DNA of 64,000 nucleotides from Kluyvera intermedia. Its GTDB lineage: Bacteria; Pseudomonadota; Gammaproteobacteria; Enterobacterales; Enterobacteriaceae. The notes beneath the pieces were generated by a model that saw nothing but the letters and a program-made list of their open reading frames with translations, ran no database searches and was not told where the DNA came from. Both the position numbers and the translations under genes were made by a program. Positions 1 to 8,595 of this stretch are shown here, one piece after another (positions within the stretch are counted from its first letter, which is position 1; each line of letters starts with the position of its first letter). The stretch covers positions 3,844,001 to 3,908,000 of the forward strand of contig NZ_CP139986.1 in NCBI RefSeq assembly GCF_034424175.1, read 5' to 3'.

Positions 1-271
1 GGCTACGGATTTTTTGATCCAGGTAGACACCGTAAATCGCGATCAGTACCGCAAAGACAATGCCCAGTTTGACCAGGAACCACAGCCAGCGGCGTTTGCC
101 ACGGGGTTTGCCGCCTTTGCCGCCACCTTTACGCGAGCGCGGTTTTTCTTCTTCGTAACCATCATCATCGTCATAATCGTCGTCATACTGCTGGCGACGG
201 CTTACCTTTTGTTTTGCCGGACGTGCAGGCTTTCCTTTACGTCCAATTGGCTCGCGGTCATTCCCCGCCAT
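1..271 (-). CDS. mrcB: Penicillin-binding protein 1B, N-terminal part (runs off the left edge)
   Basis: Bifunctional class A penicillin-binding protein that polymerises and cross-links peptidoglycan at the inner membrane. Only the first 90 codons are present, reading leftward out of the window. The ATG lies at 271-269 and the protein begins MAGNDREPIGRKGKPARP, as in E. coli PBP1B. A basic, Asp/Glu-rich cytoplasmic tail (about residues 10-60) is followed by a single membrane segment (about residues 60-83) and YLDQKIRS. The transglycosylase and transpeptidase domains lie outside the window. The assignment rests on this N-terminus and on hrpB lying directly upstream on the same strand, as in E. 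coli. Confidence 0.95.
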   Translation of the reverse strand, partial: MAGNDREPIGRKGKPARPAKQKVSRRQQYDDDYDDDDGYEEEKPRSRKGGGKGGKPRGKRRWLWFLVKLGIVFAVLIAIYGVYLDQKIRS

Positions 272-314
272 GCTTTCTCTCCGCAACATTCAGGCATAAA
301 GGCCTGATTCTCAA

Positions 315-338
315 TTCTTCTGTCGTTTGACAGAAGAA
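315..338. repeat. Perfect hairpin between hrpB and mrcB
   Basis: TTCTTCTGTC at 315-324 and GACAGAAGAA at 329-338 form a perfect 10-bp stem with a GTTT loop. It lies about 45 bp upstream of the mrcB start. No T-run follows in the mrcB direction, so it is not a standard terminator. It could be an operator or a leader structure. Confidence 0.6.
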
Positions 339-366
339 GATATCTCTCAATTTTGTGCAATACGTC

Positions 367-388
367 CCCTCTCCCTTGAGGGAGAGGG
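367..388. repeat. Pyrimidine/purine hairpin after hrpB
   Basis: CCCTCTCCC at 367-375 pairs with GGGAGAGGG at 380-388, a 9-bp stem with a 4-nt loop, just downstream of the hrpB stop. Similar hairpins occur between genes in many enterobacterial chromosomes. There is no T-run, so a terminator role is doubtful; protection of the mRNA 3' end is possible. Confidence 0.55.
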
Positions 389-394
389 AGAACA

Positions 395-2824
395 TCACGA
401 ATACTTTTTCGTCCGCCGCGTCGGTGCTGTGTTCGCCGGATCGTCAGGCCAGACGTGTTTCGGGTAACGCCCTTTCATCTCTTTTTGCACCTCGCGGTAT
501 GCCCCTTGCCAGAACGCGCTTAAATCACGCGTAATTTGTAATGGACGTTGCGCGGGTGAAAGCAGCTCCAGCACCAGCGCCACTCGCCCTTCGGCAATCG
601 TCGGCGTGCTGGCTTCGCCAAACATCTCCTGCATCCGTACGGCTAATGCCGGAGGATTTTCATCATCGTAACGAATCGGTATTCGGCTTCCCGTCGGCAC
701 AGTGTAATGAGTTGGCAGCGAACTCGCCAGACGTTGTCGTAATGACCAGGGCAAGCGTTCGAAAAGCGCCTGCTGAATATCCAGCGATTTCAGCCCACGC
801 AGGGAGTGAACGCCGGTCATATGCGGCAGTAGCCATTCCTCAAGCGAATCCAGCAATGAGGCATCATCCACCGCAGGCCACGCCTCTTCCGGCAGCCAAC
901 GCGCCGCACACCGTAAACGCAAGCGTAGCTGCCTGGCCTCGCTCGTCCAGTTAAGCACGTCCAACCCTTTCTCGCGAATTCCGGTCAGCATCGCCTGATG
1001 AAGTTCACTCTCAGACGGCTTTGCTAGTGGACGTACGCTCAGCGTTAATTGGCCAATCTGGCTACGGCGCAGCGCTTTGAGCGTGCCCTGGGCATCATCC
1101 CACTCGACGGTGTCAGATTGTTGAAGCAATGTTGGGCAGCGGGCGATTAATGCGTCGATGTCCAGCGCACAGGCCTGCAAAATCCGCGCATCCGGCGAGG
1201 CATTTCCTTGCAGCAGCAGCGGCGCTATCAGCCACTCGTGGCGATTTAACGCATCGTCGGCGTCGAGCATCGCCCCCATGCCGTTTGCCAACTGGTAGCG
1301 CCCTTCCTGCCCACGCTTGCGGGCGATTCTATCCGGGAATCCCTGTGCCAGCAGCGAGGGAATCGCCTCACTGTCCACCTGCCCTGCGAGGCGATTAAGC
1401 CTTTTGCACAGTTGCTGGCTGCGCTGTTGCCACTGACCCTGCGGGCGCGAAAATGCCTGGAGCAGATCATGGTTTGTTCCGCGCGGCGGCTCTTCGAGAA
1501 TCGCTGCCAACCGTGCCGCTGTAGCGACTTCATCATCGCTGTTTGCCGCCACCAGCATCGCCGCCAGACGTGGATCGTTCCCCAACGAAGCCATTTTCTG
1601 ACCTTTCGCCGTTAAACGTTCATCTTCCAGCGCATCAAGCTGCATCAACAAGCGACGCGCTGCCGCCAGGTTAATAGCAGGCGGGTTATCCAGCCAGCTC
1701 AACTGGACCGGATCGGTACATCCCCACTGCATCAACTCCAGCAGCAGCGAGGAGAGATCGCTTTGTAAGATTTCCGCATCGCTTTGCGCGCTCGCGCGCT
1801 CGGCCTGATCTTTTGCCAGCAAATGCACGCACACGCCGGGCTCCAGTCGCCCGGCGCGTCCGGCGCGCTGGGTCATTGAGGCCTGGCTTATCCGCTGGGT
1901 GAGTAAGCGCGTCAAACCGCTACGCACATCGAAACGGGCAACGCGCTCCTGAGCACTGTCGACCACCAGACGAATACCTTCAATGGTCAAACTGGTTTCG
2001 GCAATGTTAGTCGCCAGCACCACTTTGCGCTTCCCGGCCGGGGCAGGAAGAATCGCCTGCCGCTGTTCATTAAGCGACAGCGCTCCATATAAAGGACAGA
2101 GCAGTACATCATCCGCCACCCGCTCGGCAAGATGGTTTTGTACGTGCTGAATTTCCCCCACGCCGGGCAAAAATAGCAGCAGCGAACCGCTTTCATTGCG
2201 CAATAGCTCCGCCGTAGCGATGGCGACCGCTTCATCAAAACGTTGATGTGAGGGCAATGACTGATAGCGGCGCTCGACCGGGAACGCGCGCCCTGCGGAA
2301 ATAATCGTTGGTGCGTGGGGCAGAAGACGCTGGAGCTTGTCGTTATCAAGCGTAGCCGACATGATGAGCAGCTTGAGATCGTCACGCAGCCCCTGCTGCA
2401 CGTCGAGCAGCAACGCCAGTGCAAGATCCGCCTGTAAGCTGCGTTCGTGAAATTCATCAAGGATCACCAACCCCACGCCCGACAGTTCGGGATCTTGCTG
2501 GATCATGCGCGTCATGATCCCCTCGGTCACAACCTCCAGCCGGGTTTTCGCACTCACGCACGTTTCGGCACGCATCCGGTAGCCTACCGTTTCCCCCGGT
2601 TTTTCGCCCAGCAGTTCCGCCAGACGCTGTGCGACGTTACGCGCCGCCAGACGACGTGGTTCGAGCAGTAATATGCGCCCCCGAATCCCGCCATCGCGTA
2701 AAATTTGCAGCGGCAGCCAGGTCGATTTACCCGCTCCCGTTGGCGCATTGAGCAGTACCTGCGGGGATTGTCGTAAAGCGATAAGAAGTTCTGGGAGGAT
2801 GTTTGCGACCGGCAACAGGGACAC
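395..2824 (-). CDS. hrpB: ATP-dependent RNA helicase-like protein HrpB
   Basis: DEAH-box helicase-family protein of 809 aa; its cellular role in E. coli is poorly defined. The N-terminus carries Walker A (APTGAGKS, about residues 27-34), the DEFH Walker B box (LVILDEFHERS), the SAT motif (MSATLD) and the C-terminal helicase motifs TNIAETSLTI and QRAGRAGR. The C-terminal HrpB-specific region ends in TAPTRRTKKYS, as in E. coli. It is transcribed divergently from thpR across about 70 bp and lies upstream of mrcB. The length matches the family, so it appears intact. Confidence 0.96.
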   Translation of the reverse strand: MSLLPVANILPELLIALRQSPQVLLNAPTGAGKSTWLPLQILRDGGIRGRILLLEPRRLAARNVAQRLAELLGEKPGETVGYRMRAETCVSAKTRLEVVTEGIMTRMIQQDPELSGVGLVILDEFHERSLQADLALALLLDVQQGLRDDLKLLIMSATLDNDKLQRLLPHAPTIISAGRAFPVERRYQSLPSHQRFDEAVAIATAELLRNESGSLLLFLPGVGEIQHVQNHLAERVADDVLLCPLYGALSLNEQRQAILPAPAGKRKVVLATNIAETSLTIEGIRLVVDSAQERVARFDVRSGLTRLLTQRISQASMTQRAGRAGRLEPGVCVHLLAKDQAERASAQSDAEILQSDLSSLLLELMQWGCTDPVQLSWLDNPPAINLAAARRLLMQLDALEDERLTAKGQKMASLGNDPRLAAMLVAANSDDEVATAARLAAILEEPPRGTNHDLLQAFSRPQGQWQQRSQQLCKRLNRLAGQVDSEAIPSLLAQGFPDRIARKRGQEGRYQLANGMGAMLDADDALNRHEWLIAPLLLQGNASPDARILQACALDIDALIARCPTLLQQSDTVEWDDAQGTLKALRRSQIGQLTLSVRPLAKPSESELHQAMLTGIREKGLDVLNWTSEARQLRLRLRCAARWLPEEAWPAVDDASLLDSLEEWLLPHMTGVHSLRGLKSLDIQQALFERLPWSLRQRLASSLPTHYTVPTGSRIPIRYDDENPPALAVRMQEMFGEASTPTIAEGRVALVLELLSPAQRPLQITRDLSAFWQGAYREVQKEMKGRYPKHVWPDDPANTAPTRRTKKYS

Positions 2825-2896
2825 GAATGGCTCCAGGGGTTAACATTAAACGGCGGACATTGTAGCATCGCGTCAATTCATAACCGAGTACCCACG

Positions 2897-3427
2897 ATGT
2901 CTGAGTCTAAAAGACTGTTTTTCGCCGTTGAGATCCCCGCGAAAATTCAGAAGCAACTGGTGCAATGGCGAGCGGATAATTTCCCGCCCGATGTCGGTGT
3001 GCCGGTAACAGCCGCCAACATGCATATGACGCTGGCGTTTCTTGGCGACGTCAGTGCGGAAAAACAACGTGCGCTGGCCGCGCTTGCTGGACGCATTCGC
3101 CAGCCGGGCTTTACGCTGCATCTGGATGATGCCGGGCAGTGGTTACGTTCGCGCGTTGTGTGGCTCGGTACGCGCCAGCCGCCGCGCGGCTTGTTACAGT
3201 TGGCGAATATGTTGCGCGCTCAGGCCGCCCGTAGCGGCTGCTATCAAAGCCCGCAACCGTTTCATCCACACCTCACGTTGTTGCGCAATGCCGGTCAAGC
3301 GGTGCCTATTCCCGCCCCCGGTTTTCATTGGGACTTTCCCGTTACCGAGTTTGTGCTCTACGAATCGCGTTATGCCGCAGGCCGCACCCGATACACGCCA
3401 GTACAGCGCTGGACGCTCAGCGAATAA
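2897..3427 (+). CDS. thpR: RNA 2',3'-cyclic phosphodiesterase (2H family)
   Basis: 176-aa 2H phosphoesterase, formerly LigT. It opens 2',3'-cyclic phosphate RNA ends and can reversibly join tRNA halves through a 2'-5' linkage in vitro. The two HxT catalytic motifs are visible: H43-M-T45 in HMTLAFLG and H125-L-T127 in HPHLTLL. It starts at ATG 2897 and is followed 13 bp later by sfsA on the same strand, so the two are probably cotranscribed. The length agrees with E. coli ThpR. Confidence 0.95.
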   Translation: MSESKRLFFAVEIPAKIQKQLVQWRADNFPPDVGVPVTAANMHMTLAFLGDVSAEKQRALAALAGRIRQPGFTLHLDDAGQWLRSRVVWLGTRQPPRGLLQLANMLRAQAARSGCYQSPQPFHPHLTLLRNAGQAVPIPAPGFHWDFPVTEFVLYESRYAAGRTRYTPVQRWTLSE

Positions 3428-3440
3428 TTAAGGAATTCCG

Positions 3441-4163
3441 ATGCAGTTTATGCCGCCGCTCCAGTCCGCCACGCTCATCAAACGCTATAAGCGTTTCCTG
3501 GCTGACGTCATCACTTCGACGGGCGAAATCTTCACGTTGCATTGCCCTAATACCGGCGCAATGACCGGTTGCGCAACGCCAGGCGATACCGTGTGGTATT
3601 CCACATCAGAAAATACTAAGCGTAAGTATCCGCATACATGGGAATTAACTCAGACCCAGAATGGGGCTTTTATATGCGTCAATACGCTCCGGGCGAATAC
3701 ATTAGCTAAAGAGGCGATAACGCTTGGGAACATACCCGAACTTACTGGCTACAACACCCTGAAAAGTGAAGTGAAATATGGCGAAGAAGGTAGTCGAATC
3801 GATATAATGTTACAGGCAGATGATCGCCCTGGATGCTATATTGAAGTGAAGTCAGTGACACTTGCCGAAAATGAGTTTGGCTACTTCCCCGATGCAGTCA
3901 CGGTGCGGGGTCAGAAGCATTTACGCGAACTGATGGGCGTTGTGGCGAACGGAGAGCGCGCCGTTTTACTGTTTGCAATCTTGCACTCAGCCATTGAATA
4001 TTTCTCTCCGGCACACCATATTGATGCTAAATACGCAAAGCTATTGAATGAGGCCCACAAAAAGGGGGTAGAGATTTTGGCTTATAAAGCGGAACTTTCT
4101 GCCGATAATATGACTCTGATATCGCCGTTACCCGTCTCGTTATCCACGGGTGAATTTGCATAG
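3441..4163 (+). CDS. sfsA: SfsA family DNA-binding/nuclease-like protein
   Basis: 240-aa protein of the sugar fermentation stimulation family. E. coli SfsA raises maltose gene expression when overproduced and binds DNA non-specifically. The start at ATG 3441 follows AAGGAA at a good distance. Conserved stretches include LHCPNTGAMTGC (about residues 34-45), SRIDIMLQAD and CYIEVKSVTLAEN, the last two resembling a PD-(D/E)xK nuclease core (D119, E134, K136 region). It is about six residues longer than the K-12 protein at the C-terminus. The DNA from about 3600 to 3860 looks AT-richer than its neighbours. Confidence 0.94.
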   Translation: MQFMPPLQSATLIKRYKRFLADVITSTGEIFTLHCPNTGAMTGCATPGDTVWYSTSENTKRKYPHTWELTQTQNGAFICVNTLRANTLAKEAITLGNIPELTGYNTLKSEVKYGEEGSRIDIMLQADDRPGCYIEVKSVTLAENEFGYFPDAVTVRGQKHLRELMGVVANGERAVLLFAILHSAIEYFSPAHHIDAKYAKLLNEAHKKGVEILAYKAELSADNMTLISPLPVSLSTGEFA

Positions 4164-4319
4164 AAAGTGTTCGGGCTGCGGCGCAAATACGCTTTTCCTC
4201 ACAGCATTGTCAAGTGTTACGTTTAGATAATTGCCATACGGAAAAGCATCTGTTATTTATAGCGGCCTGATTTTTCCCCCGAACACGGGGATCGATAGTG
4301 CGTGTTAAGGAGAAACAAC

Positions 4320-4775
4320 ATGCAAGAAGGGCAAAACCGTAAAACATCGTCCCTGAGTATTCTGTCCATCGCAGGGGTGGAGCCGTACCAGGTGAAACCG
4401 GGCGAAGAGTATATGAACGAAGCCCAGCTAGCGCACTTCCGACGTATTCTCGATGCGTGGCGTAATCAACTTAGGGATGAAGTCGATCGCACCGTGACCC
4501 ATATGCAGGACGAAGCGGCAAACTTCCCGGACCCGGTAGACCGTGCCGCGCAGGAAGAAGAATTCAGCCTCGAACTGCGTAACCGCGATCGTGAGCGTAA
4601 ACTCATCAAAAAGATCGAGAAGACGTTGAAGAAAGTCGAAGATGAAGATTTCGGCTACTGCGAATCCTGTGGTGTTGAAATTGGTATTCGTCGTCTGGAA
4701 GCACGTCCAACGGCTGACCTGTGCATTGACTGCAAAACGCTGGCAGAAATCCGCGAAAAGCAGATGGCAGGTTAA
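4320..4775 (+). CDS. dksA: RNA polymerase-binding transcription factor DksA
   Basis: 151-aa cofactor that enters the RNA polymerase secondary channel and, with ppGpp, represses rRNA promoters and activates amino-acid biosynthesis promoters. The start is ATG 4320, preceded by AAGGAG; an in-frame ATG at 4302 lacks a ribosome site and gives a non-homologous extension. The coiled-coil tip residues D71 and D74 (DPVD) and the zinc ligands C114, C117, C135 and C138 are all present. A strong terminator follows, ahead of gluQ. Confidence 0.98.
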   Translation: MQEGQNRKTSSLSILSIAGVEPYQVKPGEEYMNEAQLAHFRRILDAWRNQLRDEVDRTVTHMQDEAANFPDPVDRAAQEEEFSLELRNRDRERKLIKKIEKTLKKVEDEDFGYCESCGVEIGIRRLEARPTADLCIDCKTLAEIREKQMAG

Positions 4776-4797
4776 TCGAACGCTAACACTCTATCTT

Positions 4798-4835
4798 CAA
4801 GGCGGGAGTCACTTCCCGCCTTGTTGTTTTTTGTT
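4798..4835 (+). terminator. Rho-independent terminator of dksA
   Basis: CAAGGCGGGA (4798-4807) and TCCCGCCTTG (4814-4823) form a perfect 10-bp stem with a 6-nt loop, followed by a T-rich tract. It ends 12 bp before the gluQ start, so gluQ expression depends on read-through or on a promoter inside this region. Confidence 0.9.
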
Positions 4836-4846
4836 GCTATAAAATC

Positions 4847-5743
4847 ATGTTATCAAAACCGTATATCGGGCGTTTTGCCCCCTCACCTTCCGGTGAACTG
4901 CATTTCGGTTCGCTGATTGCCGCACTTGGCAGTTATCTGCAGGCTCGTGCCCAGCAGGGCGTCTGGCGAGTTCGTATTGAAGATATCGATCCTCCTCGTG
5001 AAGTTCCCGGTGCTGCAACGACCATTTTGCAGCAGCTGGAACATTACGGCCTGCACTGGGACGGCGACGTTCTGTGGCAGTCTCAACGTCATGATGCCTA
5101 CCGTGAGGCGCTGGCGTGGTTAAAAAATCAGGACCTGTGCTATTTCTGCACCTGTACGCGGGCGCGAATTCAGAGTGTGGGTGGCACCTACGACGGCCAC
5201 TGTCGGACGCTGGGCAACGGCCCTGAAAACGCCGCATTACGCTTGCGTCAGGTGCATCCGGTTCTGGCCTTTAACGACAGGCTACGCGGCACGATTCAGG
5301 CCGACGAGCGACTGGCGCGCGAGGATTTTATTATCCATCGCCGTGATGGTCTTTTTGCTTATAACCTGGCGGTGGTGGTCGATGATCATTTCCAGGGGGT
5401 GACTGAAATCGTCCGTGGCGCAGATTTAATTGAACCCACTGTGCGGCAAATTTCGCTCTACCAGCAGTTTGGCTGGCAGGCCCCTGACTATATTCATCTA
5501 CCGCTGGCATTGAACGAGGAAGGTGCTAAACTTTCCAAGCAAAATCATGTACCTGCTTTGCCCATTGGCGATCCACGTCCTGTTCTTATACAGGCGCTGC
5601 GCTTTCTGGGGCAGGTGATTCCAGCGCAATGGCAGGATTTAAGTACGGCGCAATTATTGCAAAATGCCGTCATTCACTGGTCGCTCACTGCGGTGCCCGA
5701 TACAGCGAAGATCAATCCGCCATTCTCAAATGGGTTATGCTGA
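4847..5743 (+). CDS. gluQ: Glutamyl-Q tRNA(Asp) synthetase
   Basis: 298-aa truncated paralogue of glutamyl-tRNA synthetase. It attaches glutamate to the queuosine base at position 34 of tRNA(Asp) and does not charge the tRNA end. It has the class I signature APSPSGELHFGS (HIGH equivalent at residues 19-22) and the KMSKS equivalent KLSKQ. Zinc ligands C101, C103, Y115 and C119 match the known E. coli set. It lacks the anticodon-binding domain, as the family does. It follows dksA as in E. coli and ends 55 bp before the AUU start of pcnB. Confidence 0.96.
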   Translation: MLSKPYIGRFAPSPSGELHFGSLIAALGSYLQARAQQGVWRVRIEDIDPPREVPGAATTILQQLEHYGLHWDGDVLWQSQRHDAYREALAWLKNQDLCYFCTCTRARIQSVGGTYDGHCRTLGNGPENAALRLRQVHPVLAFNDRLRGTIQADERLAREDFIIHRRDGLFAYNLAVVVDDHFQGVTEIVRGADLIEPTVRQISLYQQFGWQAPDYIHLPLALNEEGAKLSKQNHVPALPIGDPRPVLIQALRFLGQVIPAQWQDLSTAQLLQNAVIHWSLTAVPDTAKINPPFSNGLC

Positions 5744-5798
5744 GCTATGATTAGCCGCTATTTTTTTGTCCTGGATACTGATATTACCGAGGTGCACC

Positions 5799-7196
5799 AT
5801 TTTTACCCGAGTCGCTAATTTCTGCCGCAAGGTGCTAAGCCGTGAGGAGAGCGAGGCTGAGAACGCCGTTGCTAAACCTGCTATGACCGTCATTCCGCGC
5901 GAGCAGCACGCTATTTCCCGCAAAGATATTAGCGAGAACGCCCTCAAGGTTCTTTATCGTCTGAATAAATCAGGCTACGAGGCTTACCTCGTCGGCGGCG
6001 GTGTCCGCGACCTGCTTTTAGGCAAAAAACCGAAAGATTTCGATGTGACCACCAGCGCCACTCCAGATCAGGTGCGCAAGCTATTCCGCAACTGCCGTCT
6101 GGTCGGTCGCCGTTTCCGTCTGGCCCACGTTATGTTTGGCCCGGAAATTATCGAGGTCGCCACTTTCCGTGGTCATCATGAAGATGGTCAGTCTGACCGT
6201 ACCACCTCCCAGCGTGGGCAAAACGGCATGCTGCTGCGTGATAACATCTTCGGCTCCATCGAAGACGATGCCCAGCGCCGCGACTTTACCATTAACAGCC
6301 TTTACTACAGCGTGGCCGACTTTACCGTTCGCGACTACGTCGGCGGCATGCAGGATTTGTCAGATGGCGTCATTCGCCTGATTGGCGATCCTGAAACTCG
6401 CTACCGTGAAGATCCGGTACGCATGCTGCGCGCCGTACGTTTCGCCGCCAAGCTGTCTATGCGTATCAGCCCGGAAACCGCAGAGCCTATCCCACGTCTG
6501 GCGACCTTAATGCACGACGTGCCGCCGGCACGCCTGTTTGAAGAAGCGCTCAAGCTGCTTCAGGCCGGCTATGGCTACGAAACCTACACGCTGCTGCGTG
6601 AATACAATCTGTTCCAGCCGTTGTTCCCGACCATCACCCGCTACTTCACCGAAGAGGGTGATAGCCCGATGGAGCGCATCATTGCGCAGGTGCTGAAGAA
6701 CACTGACAACCGTATTCACAATGATATGCGCGTCAATCCAGCATTCCTGTTCGCTGCGATGTTCTGGTATCCACTGCTCGAAATGGCGCAGAAAATTGCC
6801 CAGGAAAGCGGTCTGGTCTACCACGACGCCTTTGCGCTAGCGATGAACGAAGTGCTGGATGAGGCCTGTCGTTCACTGGCGATACCAAAGCGCATTACCG
6901 CGCTGGTGCGTGATATCTGGCAGCTACAGCTGCGTATGTCCCGTCGTCAGGGGAAACGTGCCTGGAAGCTGATGGAGCATCCAAAATTCCGCGCTGCCTA
7001 CGACCTGCTGGCATTGCGTGCTGAAGCGGAAAACAACCACGAGCTACAGCGTCTGACACAGTGGTGGAGTGAATTCCAGGTCATTGCGCCACCGGCGCAA
7101 AAAGAGATGCTCAATGAGCTGGATGAAGAACCCGATTCCCGCCGCCGTCATCGTCGCCCACGTAAACGCGCACCGCGTCGCGAGGGTAGTGCGTGA
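5799..7196 (+). CDS. pcnB: Poly(A) polymerase I, with AUU start codon
   Basis: Adds 3' poly(A) tails that promote RNA decay, and controls ColE1 plasmid copy number through RNA I turnover. The start chosen is ATT at 5799, preceded by GAGG at 5789-5792. It gives a 465-aa protein beginning (M)FTRVANFCRK, exactly the E. coli form, which is known to start at AUU. An in-frame TTG at 5766 has no ribosome site and adds 11 unrelated residues. Nucleotidyltransferase motifs are GGGVRD (66-71) and the catalytic pair D80/D82 in DFD. The C-terminus is Arg-rich (about 445-465). The stop overlaps the folK GTG. Confidence 0.96.
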   Translation: MFTRVANFCRKVLSREESEAENAVAKPAMTVIPREQHAISRKDISENALKVLYRLNKSGYEAYLVGGGVRDLLLGKKPKDFDVTTSATPDQVRKLFRNCRLVGRRFRLAHVMFGPEIIEVATFRGHHEDGQSDRTTSQRGQNGMLLRDNIFGSIEDDAQRRDFTINSLYYSVADFTVRDYVGGMQDLSDGVIRLIGDPETRYREDPVRMLRAVRFAAKLSMRISPETAEPIPRLATLMHDVPPARLFEEALKLLQAGYGYETYTLLREYNLFQPLFPTITRYFTEEGDSPMERIIAQVLKNTDNRIHNDMRVNPAFLFAAMFWYPLLEMAQKIAQESGLVYHDAFALAMNEVLDEACRSLAIPKRITALVRDIWQLQLRMSRRQGKRAWKLMEHPKFRAAYDLLALRAEAENNHELQRLTQWWSEFQVIAPPAQKEMLNELDEEPDSRRRHRRPRKRAPRREGSA

Positions 7197-7672
7197 CGCT
7201 GGCGTATATCGCACTCGGCAGCAATCTCGCCTCTCCGCTGGAGCAGGTGAATGCTGCCGTACAGGCCATCGGGGAAATCCCTGACAGCCACGTGGTTGCC
7301 GTTTCATCGTTCTACCGCACGCCGCCGCTCGGCCCACAGGATCAGCCAGATTACCTGAACGCCGCCGTGGCGCTGGAAACCGCACTAGCACCCGAGGTGC
7401 TGTTAAGCCATACCCAACGCATTGAACTCCAGCAAGGTCGCGTACGCAAAGCCGAACGCTGGGGGCCGCGCACTCTCGACTTAGATATCATGTTGTTTGG
7501 TCAGGAAATTATCCACACCGATACGCTGACCGTGCCGCATTATGACATGCACAACCGCGGCTTTATGCTGTGGCCGCTGTACGAAATCGCCCCTTCTCTT
7601 CATTTCCCTGACGGTATCACTCTGCAACAGCGTCTTGATGCTCTGGCGGCCGAAAAACCGGCTCGTTGGTAG
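7193..7672 (+). CDS. folK: 6-hydroxymethyl-7,8-dihydropterin pyrophosphokinase
   Basis: Transfers pyrophosphate from ATP to hydroxymethyl-dihydropterin in folate synthesis. The 159-aa product matches E. coli HPPK in length. Signature segments GPRTLDLDIMLFG (about residues 90-102, with the metal-binding D95/D97 pair) and FYRTPPLGPQDQPDYLNA are intact. It begins at GTG 7193, overlapping the pcnB stop by 4 bp (GTGA), so translation is probably coupled to pcnB. The next gene here is panB; in E. coli K-12 a fimbrial operon separates the two. Confidence 0.96.
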   Translation: MTLAYIALGSNLASPLEQVNAAVQAIGEIPDSHVVAVSSFYRTPPLGPQDQPDYLNAAVALETALAPEVLLSHTQRIELQQGRVRKAERWGPRTLDLDIMLFGQEIIHTDTLTVPHYDMHNRGFMLWPLYEIAPSLHFPDGITLQQRLDALAAEKPARW

Positions 7673-7730
7673 TACACACCTCTCATTTTTAGCGATCCCT
7701 GCTTTACGCGTTATCGGTTGCCTAAAATAA

Positions 7731-7758
7731 TTGCCCCCCTGAATACGGCTGTTAAAAT
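7731..7758 (+). promoter_or_regulatory. Putative sigma-70 promoter of panBC
   Basis: TTGCCC (7731-7736) and TAAAAT (7753-7758) are separated by 16 bp and lie 35 bp upstream of the panB ATG. Assigned from sequence resemblance only. Confidence 0.5.
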
Positions 7759-7792
7759 GCCGGATAATTCGACCTTATCATCAGGATTTTTT

Positions 7793-8584
7793 ATGAAACC
7801 GACCACCATCGCTTTATTGCAAAAATACAAGCAAGAGAAGAAACGCTTCGCGACGATTACGGCCTACGATTTCAGTTTCGCCAAACTGTTCGCGGACGCG
7901 GGTATTAACGTCATGCTGGTCGGTGATTCACTGGGTATGACGGTGCAGGGGCACGACTCTACGCTGCCGGTGACCGTTGAAGATATTAGCTATCACACCC
8001 GTGCGGTACGTCGTGGTGCACCGAACTGCCTGCTGCTGTCCGACCTGCCGTTTATGGCTTATGCCACACCCGAGCAGGCATTTGAAAATGCGGCAGCGGT
8101 GATGCGTGCCGGTGCCAACATGGTCAAAATCGAAGGTGGCGCATGGCTGGTTGATACCGTCAAAATGCTGACCGACCGCGCGGTGCCGGTTTGCGGACAC
8201 CTGGGGCTGACGCCGCAATCAGTGAATATCTTTGGCGGCTATAAAGTGCAAGGCCGCGGCGATGCCGGGCAAGTGTTACTGGACGACGCTCTGGCACTGG
8301 AAGCGGCGGGTGCGCAGCTGCTGGTACTGGAATGTGTACCGGTTGAACTGGCAAAACGAGTAACTGAAGCGCTGTCTATTCCCGTCATTGGCATTGGTGC
8401 AGGCAACGTGACCGACGGGCAGATTCTCGTCATGCATGATGCATTCGGTATTACCGGCGGCCATATTCCTAAATTTGCTAAAAATTTCCTCAGCACGGCA
8501 GGCGACATGCGTGCAGCGGTAGAGCAATATATGGCTGAAGTAGAGTCCGGGGTTTATCCGGGCGAAGAACACAGTTTCCATTAA
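7793..8584 (+). CDS. panB: 3-methyl-2-oxobutanoate hydroxymethyltransferase
   Basis: First committed step of pantothenate synthesis: transfers a hydroxymethyl group from 5,10-methylene-THF to alpha-ketoisovalerate to give ketopantoate. The start is ATG 7793 (MKPTTIALLQKYKQ), behind a CAGGAT ribosome site. An in-frame ATG at 7718 would run through the putative promoter. The product is 263 aa, a TIM barrel with metal-binding VGDSLGM (D45 region) and GHLGLTPQS. panC follows after 11 bp, so the two form an operon. Confidence 0.97.
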   Translation: MKPTTIALLQKYKQEKKRFATITAYDFSFAKLFADAGINVMLVGDSLGMTVQGHDSTLPVTVEDISYHTRAVRRGAPNCLLLSDLPFMAYATPEQAFENAAAVMRAGANMVKIEGGAWLVDTVKMLTDRAVPVCGHLGLTPQSVNIFGGYKVQGRGDAGQVLLDDALALEAAGAQLLVLECVPVELAKRVTEALSIPVIGIGAGNVTDGQILVMHDAFGITGGHIPKFAKNFLSTAGDMRAAVEQYMAEVESGVYPGEEHSFH

Positions 8585-8595
8585 GGAGTCATGTT

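Noticed and set aside
14..307. 97-codon plus-strand open frame at the left edge
   Set aside because: Opposite the mrcB N-terminus, which is clearly recognisable on the minus strand.
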